Below, in pieces: positions 8,185 to 16,297 of a DNA stretch of 64,000 bases. Positions within the stretch are counted from its first letter, which is position 1. Each line of letters starts with the position of its first letter. The stretch is from NCBI GenBank assembly GCA_030429585.1, contig JAUIEU010000001.1, positions 1,297,994 through 1,361,993 on the forward strand. The letters are read 5' to 3'. Under the pieces are notes generated by a model. It saw only the letters and a list, made by a program, of their open reading frames with translations, had not been told where the DNA came from and searched no databases. A program made the position numbers and the translations under genes. Source of the stretch: a bacterium. Its GTDB lineage: Bacteria; Cyanobacteriota; Vampirovibrionia; Vampirovibrionales; Vampirovibrionaceae.

Positions 8185-8520
8185 ATGACGACTATAGATG
8201 ACTACCGGGCCGAAGCCTACGCTCGTAAGCATTTACGGGCCAGTGGTATTGTAGAAACGCTAAAAGCTGCCGGGGTTATTATCTGGACAATCCGTGCTGG
8301 TAAGCAAACCGGCCACACCAGTCTGTCTATATTGGTGGATACCACCGCGCTACCCAATGCGGATATGGCGATTATTCGTGACGAAATCCAAACCGTATTG
8401 GCGCCCCTAAAGCGAGAGATTGACGTGACGGCCAGCCCCATGGAAACCAATTGCTGCTATGGCGCTTGCCATGGCTGCCTAAACGGCGACCCGGCTCAGC
8501 GTATCCACTGGGTTACCTGA
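8185..8520 (+). CDS. Small hypothetical protein with Cys cluster
   Basis: A 111-residue soluble protein, second gene of a small operon with the membrane protein 18 nt upstream. The middle part is a plausible alpha/beta fold (GVIIWTIRAGKQTGHTSLSILVDT, then MAIIRDEIQTVLAPLKREIDV). The C-terminus holds NCCYGACHGCLNGDP, four cysteines and a histidine in ten residues, which suggests a metal or redox site. No family was recognised. It ends 14 nt from the convergent pgi gene and uses TGA. Confidence 0.55.
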   Translation: MTTIDDYRAEAYARKHLRASGIVETLKAAGVIIWTIRAGKQTGHTSLSILVDTTALPNADMAIIRDEIQTVLAPLKREIDVTASPMETNCCYGACHGCLNGDPAQRIHWVT

Positions 8521-8534
8521 GTAAAAAAACTGGC

Positions 8535-9935
8535 CTATACACCACACGCCCCAACAGGGGCAGCCGGTTCAGCGGCGGCCTGCTCGCCACGCAAAATGGC
8601 TTTGGTAATTATTTTACTGGCTTCCACGCCGGGTTGATCAAAGGGATCGATGTTGAGCAAGTAACCCGCCAGGGCGGTGGTTACTTCCAGCATAAATAAC
8701 AAAGCGCCTATACTTTGGGGCGAAATCTCCGGCAAGGTTAGCCGCAGGGTGGGGCGACCTGCTTCCGTTAGGCTTTGCTGGGTACCGTTTAATTCGGCAT
8801 TTAAAATATGGTGCAAACAATGCCCTTTTAAATACCCCATCGCACTAAACGCCGCCGGCACATCGGTAATGGTTAGGGTTTCCGCCGCGTTGGCAACCTC
8901 TATAAACAGCACCACTTTATCGGTGGTGCCTTGGGCAAATAGCTGCAATTGGCTGTGCTGGTCGGTGGCACCTACCGCCTTAATCGGGGTGGGGCCAAGG
9001 TTTACTGTGTTGCCATCCACGTCCGTGGCCTTACCTAACGATTCTGCCCACAGCTGGACAAACCAGTCGGCCACAAATTCTAAGCCACGGGCGTACGGCA
9101 TAATCACTGTATTCGGTTTGCCCTGGCGATAATACGCCACCAACATGGCCGCCAATTGGCCCGCAGGGTTAGCCGCTAAACGAGTGTCCGTTACGGCGGG
9201 GTACACGGTTTGAATACCATCTAACAGCCCTTTAACATCCACACCAAGCAAGGCTAAGGGCAACAAGCCCACCGCACTAAATACGGAAAACCGACCACCC
9301 ACATCATCAGGCACATCAAAACACGGAATGTTATGCTCTTCAGCAAAAGGCCGAAACAAGCCTTTTTCCGGGTCGGTCACCATCACCAAGTACTTGGCCC
9401 ACTCGGCCTGGGTAATGCCTGCCTGTTCCCAGGCCTGCATCACTAACAGCAACGCGCTCATGGGTTCGATAGTGGAGCCACTTTTACTAATGGCCACCAC
9501 AAGGGTGCGCTTTAGGGTTAAGGTATCCAGCAATCCGTGGACGTAATCCGTATCCACGTTATCCACCACATGCAAACGGGGTGCCCCCTTTCGGGTGGCG
9601 TCTACCACATTCCACAAAGGGTGGCACAAAGCAGCAAATAAAGCCTTAGCCCCCAGCGCACTACCCCCAATGCCCAGCACCACCACGTCATCAAACTGGC
9701 CAGCAACCCCTTGGGTATAGGTACTAATATCCGCCAATAATTGTGGCTGGGTGCCCAGTGTTAGCCATCGGCACCACGCACCAGGCTTCTCCGCATTCGC
9801 CACTAATGTTTCAACCGCGGCGGCTACCTGTGGCGTATATGCCTGCACGGTAGCAGCGGTAGGTAAGCCGTGTGCTTCGCCAATAACCGTGGAACACACA
9901 CCTGTAGGGTTCAACGTCACCAATGGGGTCGTCAT
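8535..9935 (-). CDS. pgi: Glucose-6-phosphate isomerase
   Basis: Interconverts glucose 6-phosphate and fructose 6-phosphate in the cytosol. The 466-residue protein has VVLGIGGSALGAKALF near residue 85, the sugar-phosphate loop VVAISKSGSTIEPM near 150, and the signature DDVGGRFSVFSAVGLLPLALLGVD near 215. Length fits the shorter bacterial/cyanobacterial Pgi type rather than the 549-residue E. coli enzyme. The ATG at 9935 is preferred to an in-frame TTG at 9968 because AAAGG precedes it. It could feed glycolysis or sugar-nucleotide synthesis; the Entner-Doudoroff-type genes lie far away at 43-47 kb. Confidence 0.96.
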   Translation of the reverse strand: MTTPLVTLNPTGVCSTVIGEAHGLPTAATVQAYTPQVAAAVETLVANAEKPGAWCRWLTLGTQPQLLADISTYTQGVAGQFDDVVVLGIGGSALGAKALFAALCHPLWNVVDATRKGAPRLHVVDNVDTDYVHGLLDTLTLKRTLVVAISKSGSTIEPMSALLLVMQAWEQAGITQAEWAKYLVMVTDPEKGLFRPFAEEHNIPCFDVPDDVGGRFSVFSAVGLLPLALLGVDVKGLLDGIQTVYPAVTDTRLAANPAGQLAAMLVAYYRQGKPNTVIMPYARGLEFVADWFVQLWAESLGKATDVDGNTVNLGPTPIKAVGATDQHSQLQLFAQGTTDKVVLFIEVANAAETLTITDVPAAFSAMGYLKGHCLHHILNAELNGTQQSLTEAGRPTLRLTLPEISPQSIGALLFMLEVTTALAGYLLNIDPFDQPGVEASKIITKAILRGEQAAAEPAAPVGACGV

Positions 9936-10022
9936 AGAAAAAAGCCTTTGCAACCTGCTGTCACTCAACGCTTACAGGGTAGCACGTCATCAGTGCAACC
10001 ACACCATGACGACCCTAGGTAG

Positions 10023-10391
10023 CTAAGCACTGCCCACAAAAAAGGCGGTTACATAGTTAATTAACCGACCCACAATAAATATAGCCGCCACTGTGCGGTG
10101 GAAACCACGCGACCTTTCCTGCCCTAACCATAGGCGACGCCCACTCCAAATAAGCACCATGTACAGCACCATAACCAAGGTAGAGACCACCACATGAAAG
10201 GCGAGCAAACCTGTAACCCCTGTTACCACTTGTTCTACCGCCGCGCGGTTAAATTCTAACCACAGCACCATGCCCAAATCCACCCCAAAAGCGGAAAGCA
10301 TTAACGGGATGTGCAACGCCGGTTCTCGTCGGTACACCAAGCCCACAGCCAGCAGTATTAAAACAAAGGAAGAAAGAAACGGAAAAACCAT
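10023..10391 (-). CDS. Small four-helix membrane protein, DUF420-like
   Basis: A 122-residue inner-membrane protein with hydrophobic segments at about residues 4-18, 27-45, 58-85 and 100-120. Conserved-type histidines lie at the start of three helices (LHIPLMLSAF, FHVVVSTLV, FHRTVAAIF), the pattern seen in DUF420 proteins, which often sit near cytochrome oxidase genes. The resemblance is by eye and moderate. It lies about 65 nt after minE on the same strand and may be the last gene of the min operon. No oxidase gene is nearby. Confidence 0.55.
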   Translation of the reverse strand: MVFPFLSSFVLILLAVGLVYRREPALHIPLMLSAFGVDLGMVLWLEFNRAAVEQVVTGVTGLLAFHVVVSTLVMVLYMVLIWSGRRLWLGQERSRGFHRTVAAIFIVGRLINYVTAFFVGSA

Positions 10392-10456
10392 GACAGCCTA
10401 ATGCGCCAAAAAACGGGCACGAAAAACAAACGGGGCCAAAGACGCAACGCCAGCCA

Positions 10457-10906
10457 TTACACCAAGGAAGGTTCTTCCTTAAGGGCCGCTGGTGATGATT
10501 TATCTTTTGTTGGTTTTACCGCCTTGTCAGCCTTGGTGGGCTTATCCGTTTTGCCGGATTTGTCCGTGGTGGTAGCCGCAGGGCCACCCTCAGACTCGTC
10601 TGTTTCTTTTTGCCGCAACACAGGAATGTTGGCCATCAAGGCAATCGTGTTCGATTCGGTTTCAAAGTTTAGGCGCAGGGCCTCGCCATCAATTTCCACA
10701 TACTTGGTAATCACGGCAATCAGCTCATCCCGCATTTTTTCCAAGGTCTGCGGAGCTAACTTACTGCGGTCATGCATCAATACCAGCTTAAGCCGGTTAC
10801 GGGCATCATCCCGAGAGTTTTTTAAATCCTGGGTTGCTCCGTTGCCACTGTAGGCGGATTTCTCCTCGAAGGCTTCCAGGTTAAACAGTTTACTCAGCCA
10901 GCCCAT
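10457..10906 (-). CDS. minE: Cell division topological specificity factor MinE
   Basis: MinE stimulates MinD ATPase and drives MinCD off the membrane, keeping the division site at mid-cell. The 149-residue protein has the usual amphipathic N-terminus (GWLSKLFNL), then ARNRLKLVLMHDRSKLAP, the MinD-contact strand/helix, and EKMRDELIAVITKYVEID. The dimerisation domain ends near residue 90. About 50 residues of Lys/Thr/Asp/Pro-rich sequence follow, which standard MinE (~90 residues) lacks. It is the third gene of minC-minD-minE, 63 nt after minD. Confidence 0.95.
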   Translation of the reverse strand: MGWLSKLFNLEAFEEKSAYSGNGATQDLKNSRDDARNRLKLVLMHDRSKLAPQTLEKMRDELIAVITKYVEIDGEALRLNFETESNTIALMANIPVLRQKETDESEGGPAATTTDKSGKTDKPTKADKAVKPTKDKSSPAALKEEPSLV

Positions 10907-10969
10907 AGCCGTTTATCTCCTGCAGGTTGTTGTAAAACACAACGTTAAACACATATACATACAAAGCAC

Positions 10970-11860
10970 TTAAAAAACCGATGCTTTGGCCACCTTAAAC
11001 AAGTTTTTCATCTTATCCATAAAGCCCGTAGGGGCTTCTAAATCAAGGAAAGGCACATCTTCGCCAGCCACACGGCGGGCAATATTACGGTAGGCCTGCC
11101 CCGCCATGGATTGATCCACACTGACGATAGGCTCGCCACGATTGGTGCTAATAATAATGTCTTGGTCTTCTGGCACAATGCCCAGCAACTTAATGTTCAA
11201 AATATCCAACACATCATCAATGTCCATCATGTCGTTGTTTTTCATCATGCCGGGGCGCACCCGGTTCACAATCAGTTTATAGGTTTGCACATTATCATTG
11301 GCTTCAAGCAGGCCAATAATGCGGTCCGCATCCCGAATCGACGACATTTCTGGGTTACACACTACAATGGCTTCATCCGCAGCCACAACCGCATTTTGGA
11401 AGCCTTGCTCGATGCCCGCCGGGCTATCAATCACCACAAAATCCGCCTTTTCGCGCATTTCATTAACCAACTTCATCATATACTCGGCATTCAGGGCGCT
11501 TTTATCGCGGGTTTGGGCCGCCGGTAATAACGACAGGTTTGGCAGGCGCTTATCCTTAACCAACGCTTGGTTTAGCTTACAGCGCTCTTCAATCACATCA
11601 ATAATGTTGTAAACGATGCGATTTTCTAAGCCCATCAAAATATCCAGGTTACGCAGGCCAATATCCGTATCCACCAAAATAACGGTGTACCCTAAGCGGG
11701 CTAAGCCGGTACCCACATTGGCGGACGCTGTGGTTTTACCCACGCCACCTTTACCCGAGGTAACCACCACCACACGACCTTTTGTAGGCGTGGATGATTT
11801 GGCTTGGGGGGCAGGGCTGGTTTCTGTTGGGGCCTTGGTATCAACTGTGGTTGCGCTCAT
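10970..11860 (-). CDS. minD: Septum site-determining ATPase MinD
   Basis: A membrane-cycling ParA/MinD ATPase that recruits MinC to block FtsZ assembly away from mid-cell. The 296-residue protein has the deviant Walker A VTSGKGGVGKTTASANVG (residue ~30), ILVDTDIGLRNLDILMGLE, the switch region FVVIDSPAGIEQGFQNA, and VVCNPEMSSIRDADRIIGLL. The C-terminus GFMDKMKNLFKVAKASVF is the amphipathic membrane-targeting helix. An N-terminal stretch of ~28 Thr/Ala/Pro-rich residues precedes the catalytic core and is unusual. The gene lies between minC and minE. Confidence 0.97.
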   Translation of the reverse strand: MSATTVDTKAPTETSPAPQAKSSTPTKGRVVVVTSGKGGVGKTTASANVGTGLARLGYTVILVDTDIGLRNLDILMGLENRIVYNIIDVIEERCKLNQALVKDKRLPNLSLLPAAQTRDKSALNAEYMMKLVNEMREKADFVVIDSPAGIEQGFQNAVVAADEAIVVCNPEMSSIRDADRIIGLLEANDNVQTYKLIVNRVRPGMMKNNDMMDIDDVLDILNIKLLGIVPEDQDIIISTNRGEPIVSVDQSMAGQAYRNIARRVAGEDVPFLDLEAPTGFMDKMKNLFKVAKASVF

Positions 11861-11943
11861 CGCAGCCGGTCTCCTTACAAAATAGGGATTCTAGTTAAAT
11901 TTAAAACAACGGGGGAAAGTACTATCTCATCAAAAAACGGTGG

Positions 11944-13287
11944 CTATGCCAACGCTTCGTAAATACGAATTTCACCATCAACCACACGGGCAATCTCTGG
12001 CGAAATGGGGGTTGCCGCATCCAGCGGGCGTTCTGGTTTATGGTTATCCACTCTGTCTGGGCGGCGGGCAATGTAACGCCCCACCCGTAATTGCACCGCA
12101 TGGATAGCCAAGGCACGAATAGTGCCCGTTTCACCCAGGGTAGGAATGGTTTCTGTATTATCTTGGGCAGAATCTAGCAGAGCCACGGTAGGTTTAACCA
12201 AGGCACCTGCATGGGCCACGCCACGCAATTCGCCCCACACAATAATATGGCCAGCGGCCACAATTTCGCTGCCACCATGCACATCGCCTAAAACAATCAG
12301 GTGGCCATCACTGGCAATGGTTTGGCCAGAACGCAATGAACCCTGCACCAACCGCGTAGGTAACGTGTGGGCCGCCACAAGGGCCTGGGTAATATCCGCT
12401 GGCTGAAACGTGGTTTCCATCGGAGTAGAGGCGCGACGCTCTGGGGCGCTTTCCACCGCCGCCGTTGTTGAGGCCACACCTGGGGTAGCCGCTACCGCGC
12501 TGGCCATAGGCAGCACGTGGGATTCTTCGCCGTCACCCACCCACTCCGTCGGTAAGGCCTGGTAAGAATCAATATCCACCGTCTTGGTTGTTGGGGCGTC
12601 AAGCTCTATAGGCAAGGGGATAGACGGCGCCAAAATTCGATCCGACAATGAGGATGGCCGCTGTGGGGTGTCCGTCATTGTGGTGGTGGCCGATTGCCAC
12701 TCCGGGGCACGGGTGGGGTGTTCACCGACATCCGTATAATGGGTAGGCATTGCTTCGTTCAGGGCAGGCGCATTATCCGCAGGCTCCTCATCAGAAGGGG
12801 CGGGGCGAAAATCCATCCATTGCTGCACGTCAAAGGTGGCCGTCGGTTCGGGGGCTTCTTTTACTAACAGACCCATCCCTAAAGCCGCCTGTTGCGTTTG
12901 GGGCAAGCGGGCATACACCATGGCTAACGTGCACTGATAACGGCGTAAAATCACCACCATTTTTTGCAACAGCTTTGGCGTTAGCACCAATATGCCGCAA
13001 TCCACGCCGACCGGGCAGTTTTTAGGCGGCGATTCATTGCGCTCTTCCAGCTGGCGCACCATGGCGCTTAGGGTGCCTTCTAGCAAGCGGTAGGCATCCA
13101 TGGGCGAGAGTGCCGACGTAACATCCGCCACAAAGGCCACCGGGTCACGGTCAGCCGCGTTCGCCATATCTGGGCGAGGAGCTGAAGATGCCGTATGGTC
13201 ATAACCCGACGACAACAATTCAGCCGCAATGCTGGACGCCGTTGAGGGATTAGACACGCTAAAAAAGGGGGCGGATGTGTCGTTCAC
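11944..13287 (-). CDS. minC: Septum site-determining protein MinC, long-linker form
   Basis: MinC inhibits FtsZ polymerisation and is placed on the membrane by MinD. The 447-residue protein is about twice E. coli MinC. The N-terminal domain is near residues 60-150. Residues ~160-300 are Pro/Ser/Thr/Ala-rich and look disordered. The C-terminal beta-helix is clear: LVQGSLRSGQTIASDGHLIV, LGDVHGGSEIVAAGHIIVWGELRGVAHAGA, then a second half (IHAVQLRVGRYIARRP) ending VVDGEIRIYEAL. A ~25-residue insert (TVALLDSAQDNTETIP) splits the C-terminal domain. The GTG start has AAGGAG upstream. First gene of the min operon; minD follows after ~80 nt. Confidence 0.93.
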   Translation of the reverse strand: MNDTSAPFFSVSNPSTASSIAAELLSSGYDHTASSAPRPDMANAADRDPVAFVADVTSALSPMDAYRLLEGTLSAMVRQLEERNESPPKNCPVGVDCGILVLTPKLLQKMVVILRRYQCTLAMVYARLPQTQQAALGMGLLVKEAPEPTATFDVQQWMDFRPAPSDEEPADNAPALNEAMPTHYTDVGEHPTRAPEWQSATTTMTDTPQRPSSLSDRILAPSIPLPIELDAPTTKTVDIDSYQALPTEWVGDGEESHVLPMASAVAATPGVASTTAAVESAPERRASTPMETTFQPADITQALVAAHTLPTRLVQGSLRSGQTIASDGHLIVLGDVHGGSEIVAAGHIIVWGELRGVAHAGALVKPTVALLDSAQDNTETIPTLGETGTIRALAIHAVQLRVGRYIARRPDRVDNHKPERPLDAATPISPEIARVVDGEIRIYEALA

Positions 13288-13707
13288 GACACTAACTCCT
13301 TACACATCACCACAAACCTGCACGGTGGACACACCTAACACTGTAAAAGATGGTTGAGGCTCTAAACCTCTCATGCATGTTGAACAACAAAACAGTGTGG
13401 CTAGCCGCCGAAGACCAAATTCATCTACATATGGCATATCACATCTGTTCGTTGCTTATTGTAGGGCGGCCATAGCGCCAAAGGCCAGAAGTGTAACAGC
13501 AGTTGCAACAATTCAGGCCTTTGGCGGGTGCTTAACAGCAATGGTTTTTTGGAGTATGGACAATTAGTGGAAGAGCGCCGCAGTTTCAAAGCTAATCCGC
13601 ACGCAGTGAAGGAGTGTATCCAAAATACATGGCTGAACGAGTACAGATTTACCACAGAAAATGCCAGCCATAACGTTAATGGTGCACAGCTCCTAGATAG
13701 GGTGACC
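13288..13707. other. Intergenic region with an 11-bp perfect inverted repeat
   Basis: 420 bases between the DivIVA-like gene and minC, both read leftward; this should hold the min operon promoter. CGCCAAAGGCC (13476-13486) pairs perfectly with GGCCTTTGGCG (13516-13526) around a 29-nt loop. A T6 run lies ~19 nt to the right on the plus strand; no T run follows on the minus strand. A 62-codon plus-strand frame (13528-13716) exists but has no recognised similarity and no ribosome site, so it is not called as a gene. Confidence 0.4.
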
Positions 13708-14562
13708 TTAACTTAATGGGTTTAGCATTTGCTCGCGCAACGCCTCACTCATACGGCGCTTATCCGTGCGGCGTTCCATTTTAGGGGCCGGTGCCCGACG
13801 AGGCGCACGACGTGGGCGTGCAGAAGGGTTAGCACGGCTGGCATCGCCGTAGCCCTGCTGCAAATCCGGTGGCATCATGGAAGAGCGCGGATCGACCGTG
13901 CCTGCCTGTTGCTGCTGTTGCAGGTGAGCTTGGCCTTGTTGGGCCTCCATACCCATGGTTTGGGCATTTACTATGCCGCCATTATTGGCCGCCATGGTAG
14001 CTTGGCGCATATTGCGACTAGCCTCATGCTGCACTTGGCGCAAGTGTTGTTGGCCCGTTTTAACCACTTGTTGGAAGCTATGTAAATCCTTATCCAAGCT
14101 ACCGAGCACTTGGCCAGCATAACTATCGGCCCCTTCGCGAATTCGGCGAGCATCTTCTACCGCTTGGCGACAGATGGCATCCGCATCTTCCGTGGCTTGC
14201 TTACGGTAGGCTTCCATTTCCGTCATTAGCTGGTGGCGAATTTTTACCGCTTCTTCTTCCACAGCGCGCATTAAGGCGCTGTTGTTTAGCATCACTTCCG
14301 CCTGGCGCTTGGCTTCTTCCAAGGTGTAGCCACCCTTGCGCTGGGCGTCCGCAATAATGTCATCACGGCGTTCTAAAATTAAGCGCGCCTGCACCACTTC
14401 TTCAGGCAACACTTCTCGCACGTGGTCTAGCAGGGGTAATAACTGGTCCCCATTCACCACAGTCCATGGGGTTAGTGGCATGTTAAAGCCAGCCAACACC
14501 AAATCTTCAATGCGCTCCATGGCTTTCATAAACGCATGGATGGCGGATTCACCTTTCATCAT
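13708..14562 (-). CDS. DivIVA-like coiled-coil protein (Cdv3-type)
   Basis: A 284-residue protein. Residues ~10-60 include NMPLTPWTVVNGDQLLPLLDHVREVLPEEVVQARLI, similar to the N-terminus of the DivIVA-like protein found beside coaD in cyanobacteria and clostridia. Residues ~60-185 are a long charged coiled coil with YTLEEAKRQAEVMLNNSALM and KIRHQLMTEMEAYRKQATEDADAICRQAVEDA. The last ~90 residues are Gln/Met-rich and then Arg/Pro/Ala-rich (ARPRRAPRRAPAPK), probably disordered and basic. It lies between coaD and minC, which supports a role at the division site or cell pole. The cyanobacterial homologue Cdv3 is a division factor; function here is inferred from similarity and context. Confidence 0.7.
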   Translation of the reverse strand: MMKGESAIHAFMKAMERIEDLVLAGFNMPLTPWTVVNGDQLLPLLDHVREVLPEEVVQARLILERRDDIIADAQRKGGYTLEEAKRQAEVMLNNSALMRAVEEEAVKIRHQLMTEMEAYRKQATEDADAICRQAVEDARRIREGADSYAGQVLGSLDKDLHSFQQVVKTGQQHLRQVQHEASRNMRQATMAANNGGIVNAQTMGMEAQQGQAHLQQQQQAGTVDPRSSMMPPDLQQGYGDASRANPSARPRRAPRRAPAPKMERRTDKRRMSEALREQMLNPLS

Positions 14563-14658
14563 GGGGAGAGTTCCTTTGTGGGGGTTAAAACAAAACTGAA
14601 TAAAAAACGAGAGAAAACAAACAAGAAAATGACAAGGCCAACACCGTTGGCTAACGCG

Positions 14659-15162
14659 CTAGGCGGAACAAACGTTTGCCGTACTAGCAAAATGGTCTGT
14701 CAATGCGCGGGCCACCATAGGGGGCACCGCCTTATCCACACTGCCGCCGTAACGGGCCACTTCTTTTACCACGCTAGAGGATAAAAATTGGTATTCTAGG
14801 CCTGCCATCATAAACACCGTTTCCACACTGGCATCCAATGTTTTGTTCATTTGAGACATCTTAAACTCAAACTCAAAATCGGAAACAGCGCGCAAGCCCC
14901 GAACCAACACGCCCGCGCTAGTGGCTTTGGCATAATCAATGGTCAGCCCCTCAAACTGCTGCACCACCACATTTTTCAGGGGGGCGACACAGTCTTCAAT
15001 CAGGCCAATGCGCGTGGCCACACTTAAGCACGATTGTTTGTTCGGGTTTACGGCCACGGCCACCACCAACTCGTCAAACAGCTGGGCGGCACGTTTAACA
15101 ATATCAAGGTGCCCATAAGTAATGGGGTCAAAGCTGCCAGGGTATAAGGCTTTGGTGGCCAT
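14659..15162 (-). CDS. coaD: Phosphopantetheine adenylyltransferase CoaD
   Basis: Transfers AMP from ATP to 4'-phosphopantetheine, the fourth step of coenzyme A synthesis, in the cytosol. The 167-residue protein starts ATKALYPGSFDPITYGHLDI with the T/HxGH-type nucleotide site (TYGHLDI), and has AVAVNPNKQS, GVLVRGLRAVSDFEFEFKMSQMN and the signature YQFLSSSVVKEVARYGG. The ATG at 15162 gives the normal family length; an in-frame start at 15285 would add 41 unrelated residues. The DivIVA-like gene follows, as in cyanobacteria. Confidence 0.96.
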   Translation of the reverse strand: MATKALYPGSFDPITYGHLDIVKRAAQLFDELVVAVAVNPNKQSCLSVATRIGLIEDCVAPLKNVVVQQFEGLTIDYAKATSAGVLVRGLRAVSDFEFEFKMSQMNKTLDASVETVFMMAGLEYQFLSSSVVKEVARYGGSVDKAVPPMVARALTDHFASTANVCSA

Positions 15163-15490
15163 GTTGCTACTAACACCTATCCGCCCTTGGTTACCAAGGG
15201 CTACACAAGAGCTGTTCGGCAAAACCGAAACGCACAAAAAACGCATGTCATTTTTTGGCACCTGCACAAATAACCTACCCGCCAAAACCGTTAAGCCTAG
15301 CTAGGATAGAACCATCAACCGATGCCATCGAAGAAAAGTGTACACTATTTATTTGTAGTATTAACGAGTTTGTTGTCGATCGTAAAGAATCTTTACTATC
15401 ACCGGGCTTCAGCGATCGTCAACGGCCTAATCAAAAAGCTGTTTTTTCGATCTATAGGCTAATTACAGCGTTTTTGCCACGTTAGCCTGG
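15163..15490. other. Intergenic region with two imperfect palindromes
   Basis: 328 bases between the DEDDh exonuclease gene and coaD, both minus strand. GTTGTCGATCG (15372-15382) pairs with CGATCGTCAAC (15413-15423) with one mismatch. Next to it lies GCCTA ... AAAAAGCTGTTTTTT ... TAGGC (about 15425-15459), a long AT-rich hairpin that may end transcription from the exonuclease gene on the minus strand. No coding frame here is convincing. Confidence 0.35.
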
Positions 15491-16168
15491 CTACAAACCA
15501 ATGCCACCTTGATACTCCAGCACATCGCCAATGGTTTTAATGCTGGGGTCTTTTTCGACCAGCACTTTAAACAGCGCATAAATAATTTCTGCCGTCATTT
15601 TCACATCGTATTCTGCCCGGTGGGCATTGGGGTTTACAATGCCAAAATGGTTGGCCACCGCTACACCTGCATAACTAGGCAGGCCGGGGATTAATTTTTG
15701 GGCCAGCACCTTGGTGCATAATGCGCGGGCCGGGTCGATGCGGGGGATAAAAGCCTCCAGGCCCACTTCTTCCAGCTTTACGCGCACAAAGTTCACATCA
15801 AAGCTAACGTTATGGCCTACCAACAACGGGGTCTCGCCAATTAAGCGGCTAAATTCGCTTAGTACCACCACAGGTGGGGGCGCATTGGCTACCATGGCTT
15901 GGGTAATGCCGGTAATGGCGGTAATTTCTTCTGGAATGGCTTCCGTTGGATTAACCAACGTGGAATAGCGATCTGCTTCTGTTAAATCCACATACTGAAT
16001 GGCAGTAAGCTCGGTAATGGCATTGCGGCGCGGTTGCAAACCAGTGGTTTCCAAATCAAATACTGTTAGCAAGGCCTCACTAATGGGGGTATCCCGGTGG
16101 GTTTGCCGAAACACGGTATCCGTCGTCTTCGGGGTTTCTGCAACGGCACCAAACAAGGAATGCTGCAT
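15491..16168 (-). CDS. DEDDh 3'-5' exonuclease (DnaQ/PolC epsilon-like)
   Basis: A 225-residue proofreading-type exonuclease. The three Exo motifs are visible: TVFDLETTGLQPRRNAITEL (Asp and Glu of motif I), LLVGHNVSFDVNFV (motif II) and HRAEYDVKMTAEI (motif III, the DEDDh His and Asp). ITGITQAMVANAPP between motifs I and II is also typical. It may be a free epsilon subunit of DNA polymerase III or a repair/RNA exonuclease such as the DinG/RNase T types; the PolC-like spacing favours the first but does not prove it. No polymerase domain is attached. GAAAGG precedes the ATG by ~10 nt. Confidence 0.85.
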   Translation of the reverse strand: MQHSLFGAVAETPKTTDTVFRQTHRDTPISEALLTVFDLETTGLQPRRNAITELTAIQYVDLTEADRYSTLVNPTEAIPEEITAITGITQAMVANAPPPVVVLSEFSRLIGETPLLVGHNVSFDVNFVRVKLEEVGLEAFIPRIDPARALCTKVLAQKLIPGLPSYAGVAVANHFGIVNPNAHRAEYDVKMTAEIIYALFKVLVEKDPSIKTIGDVLEYQGGIGL

Positions 16169-16297
16169 AATAAACAGCCTTTCTCACAAATAACACAGGG
16201 CTACACACGGTATTCAAGCAAAAAACCAGGCGCGCTACCAGCCGTGCCGCAACATACCCGTTACCAGGCCACACCTATTGTTACGGCGATTAAAGGG

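Noticed and set aside
13528-13716. 62-codon plus-strand frame before the min operon
   Set aside because: No ribosome site or similarity; it overlaps the end of the DivIVA-like gene.
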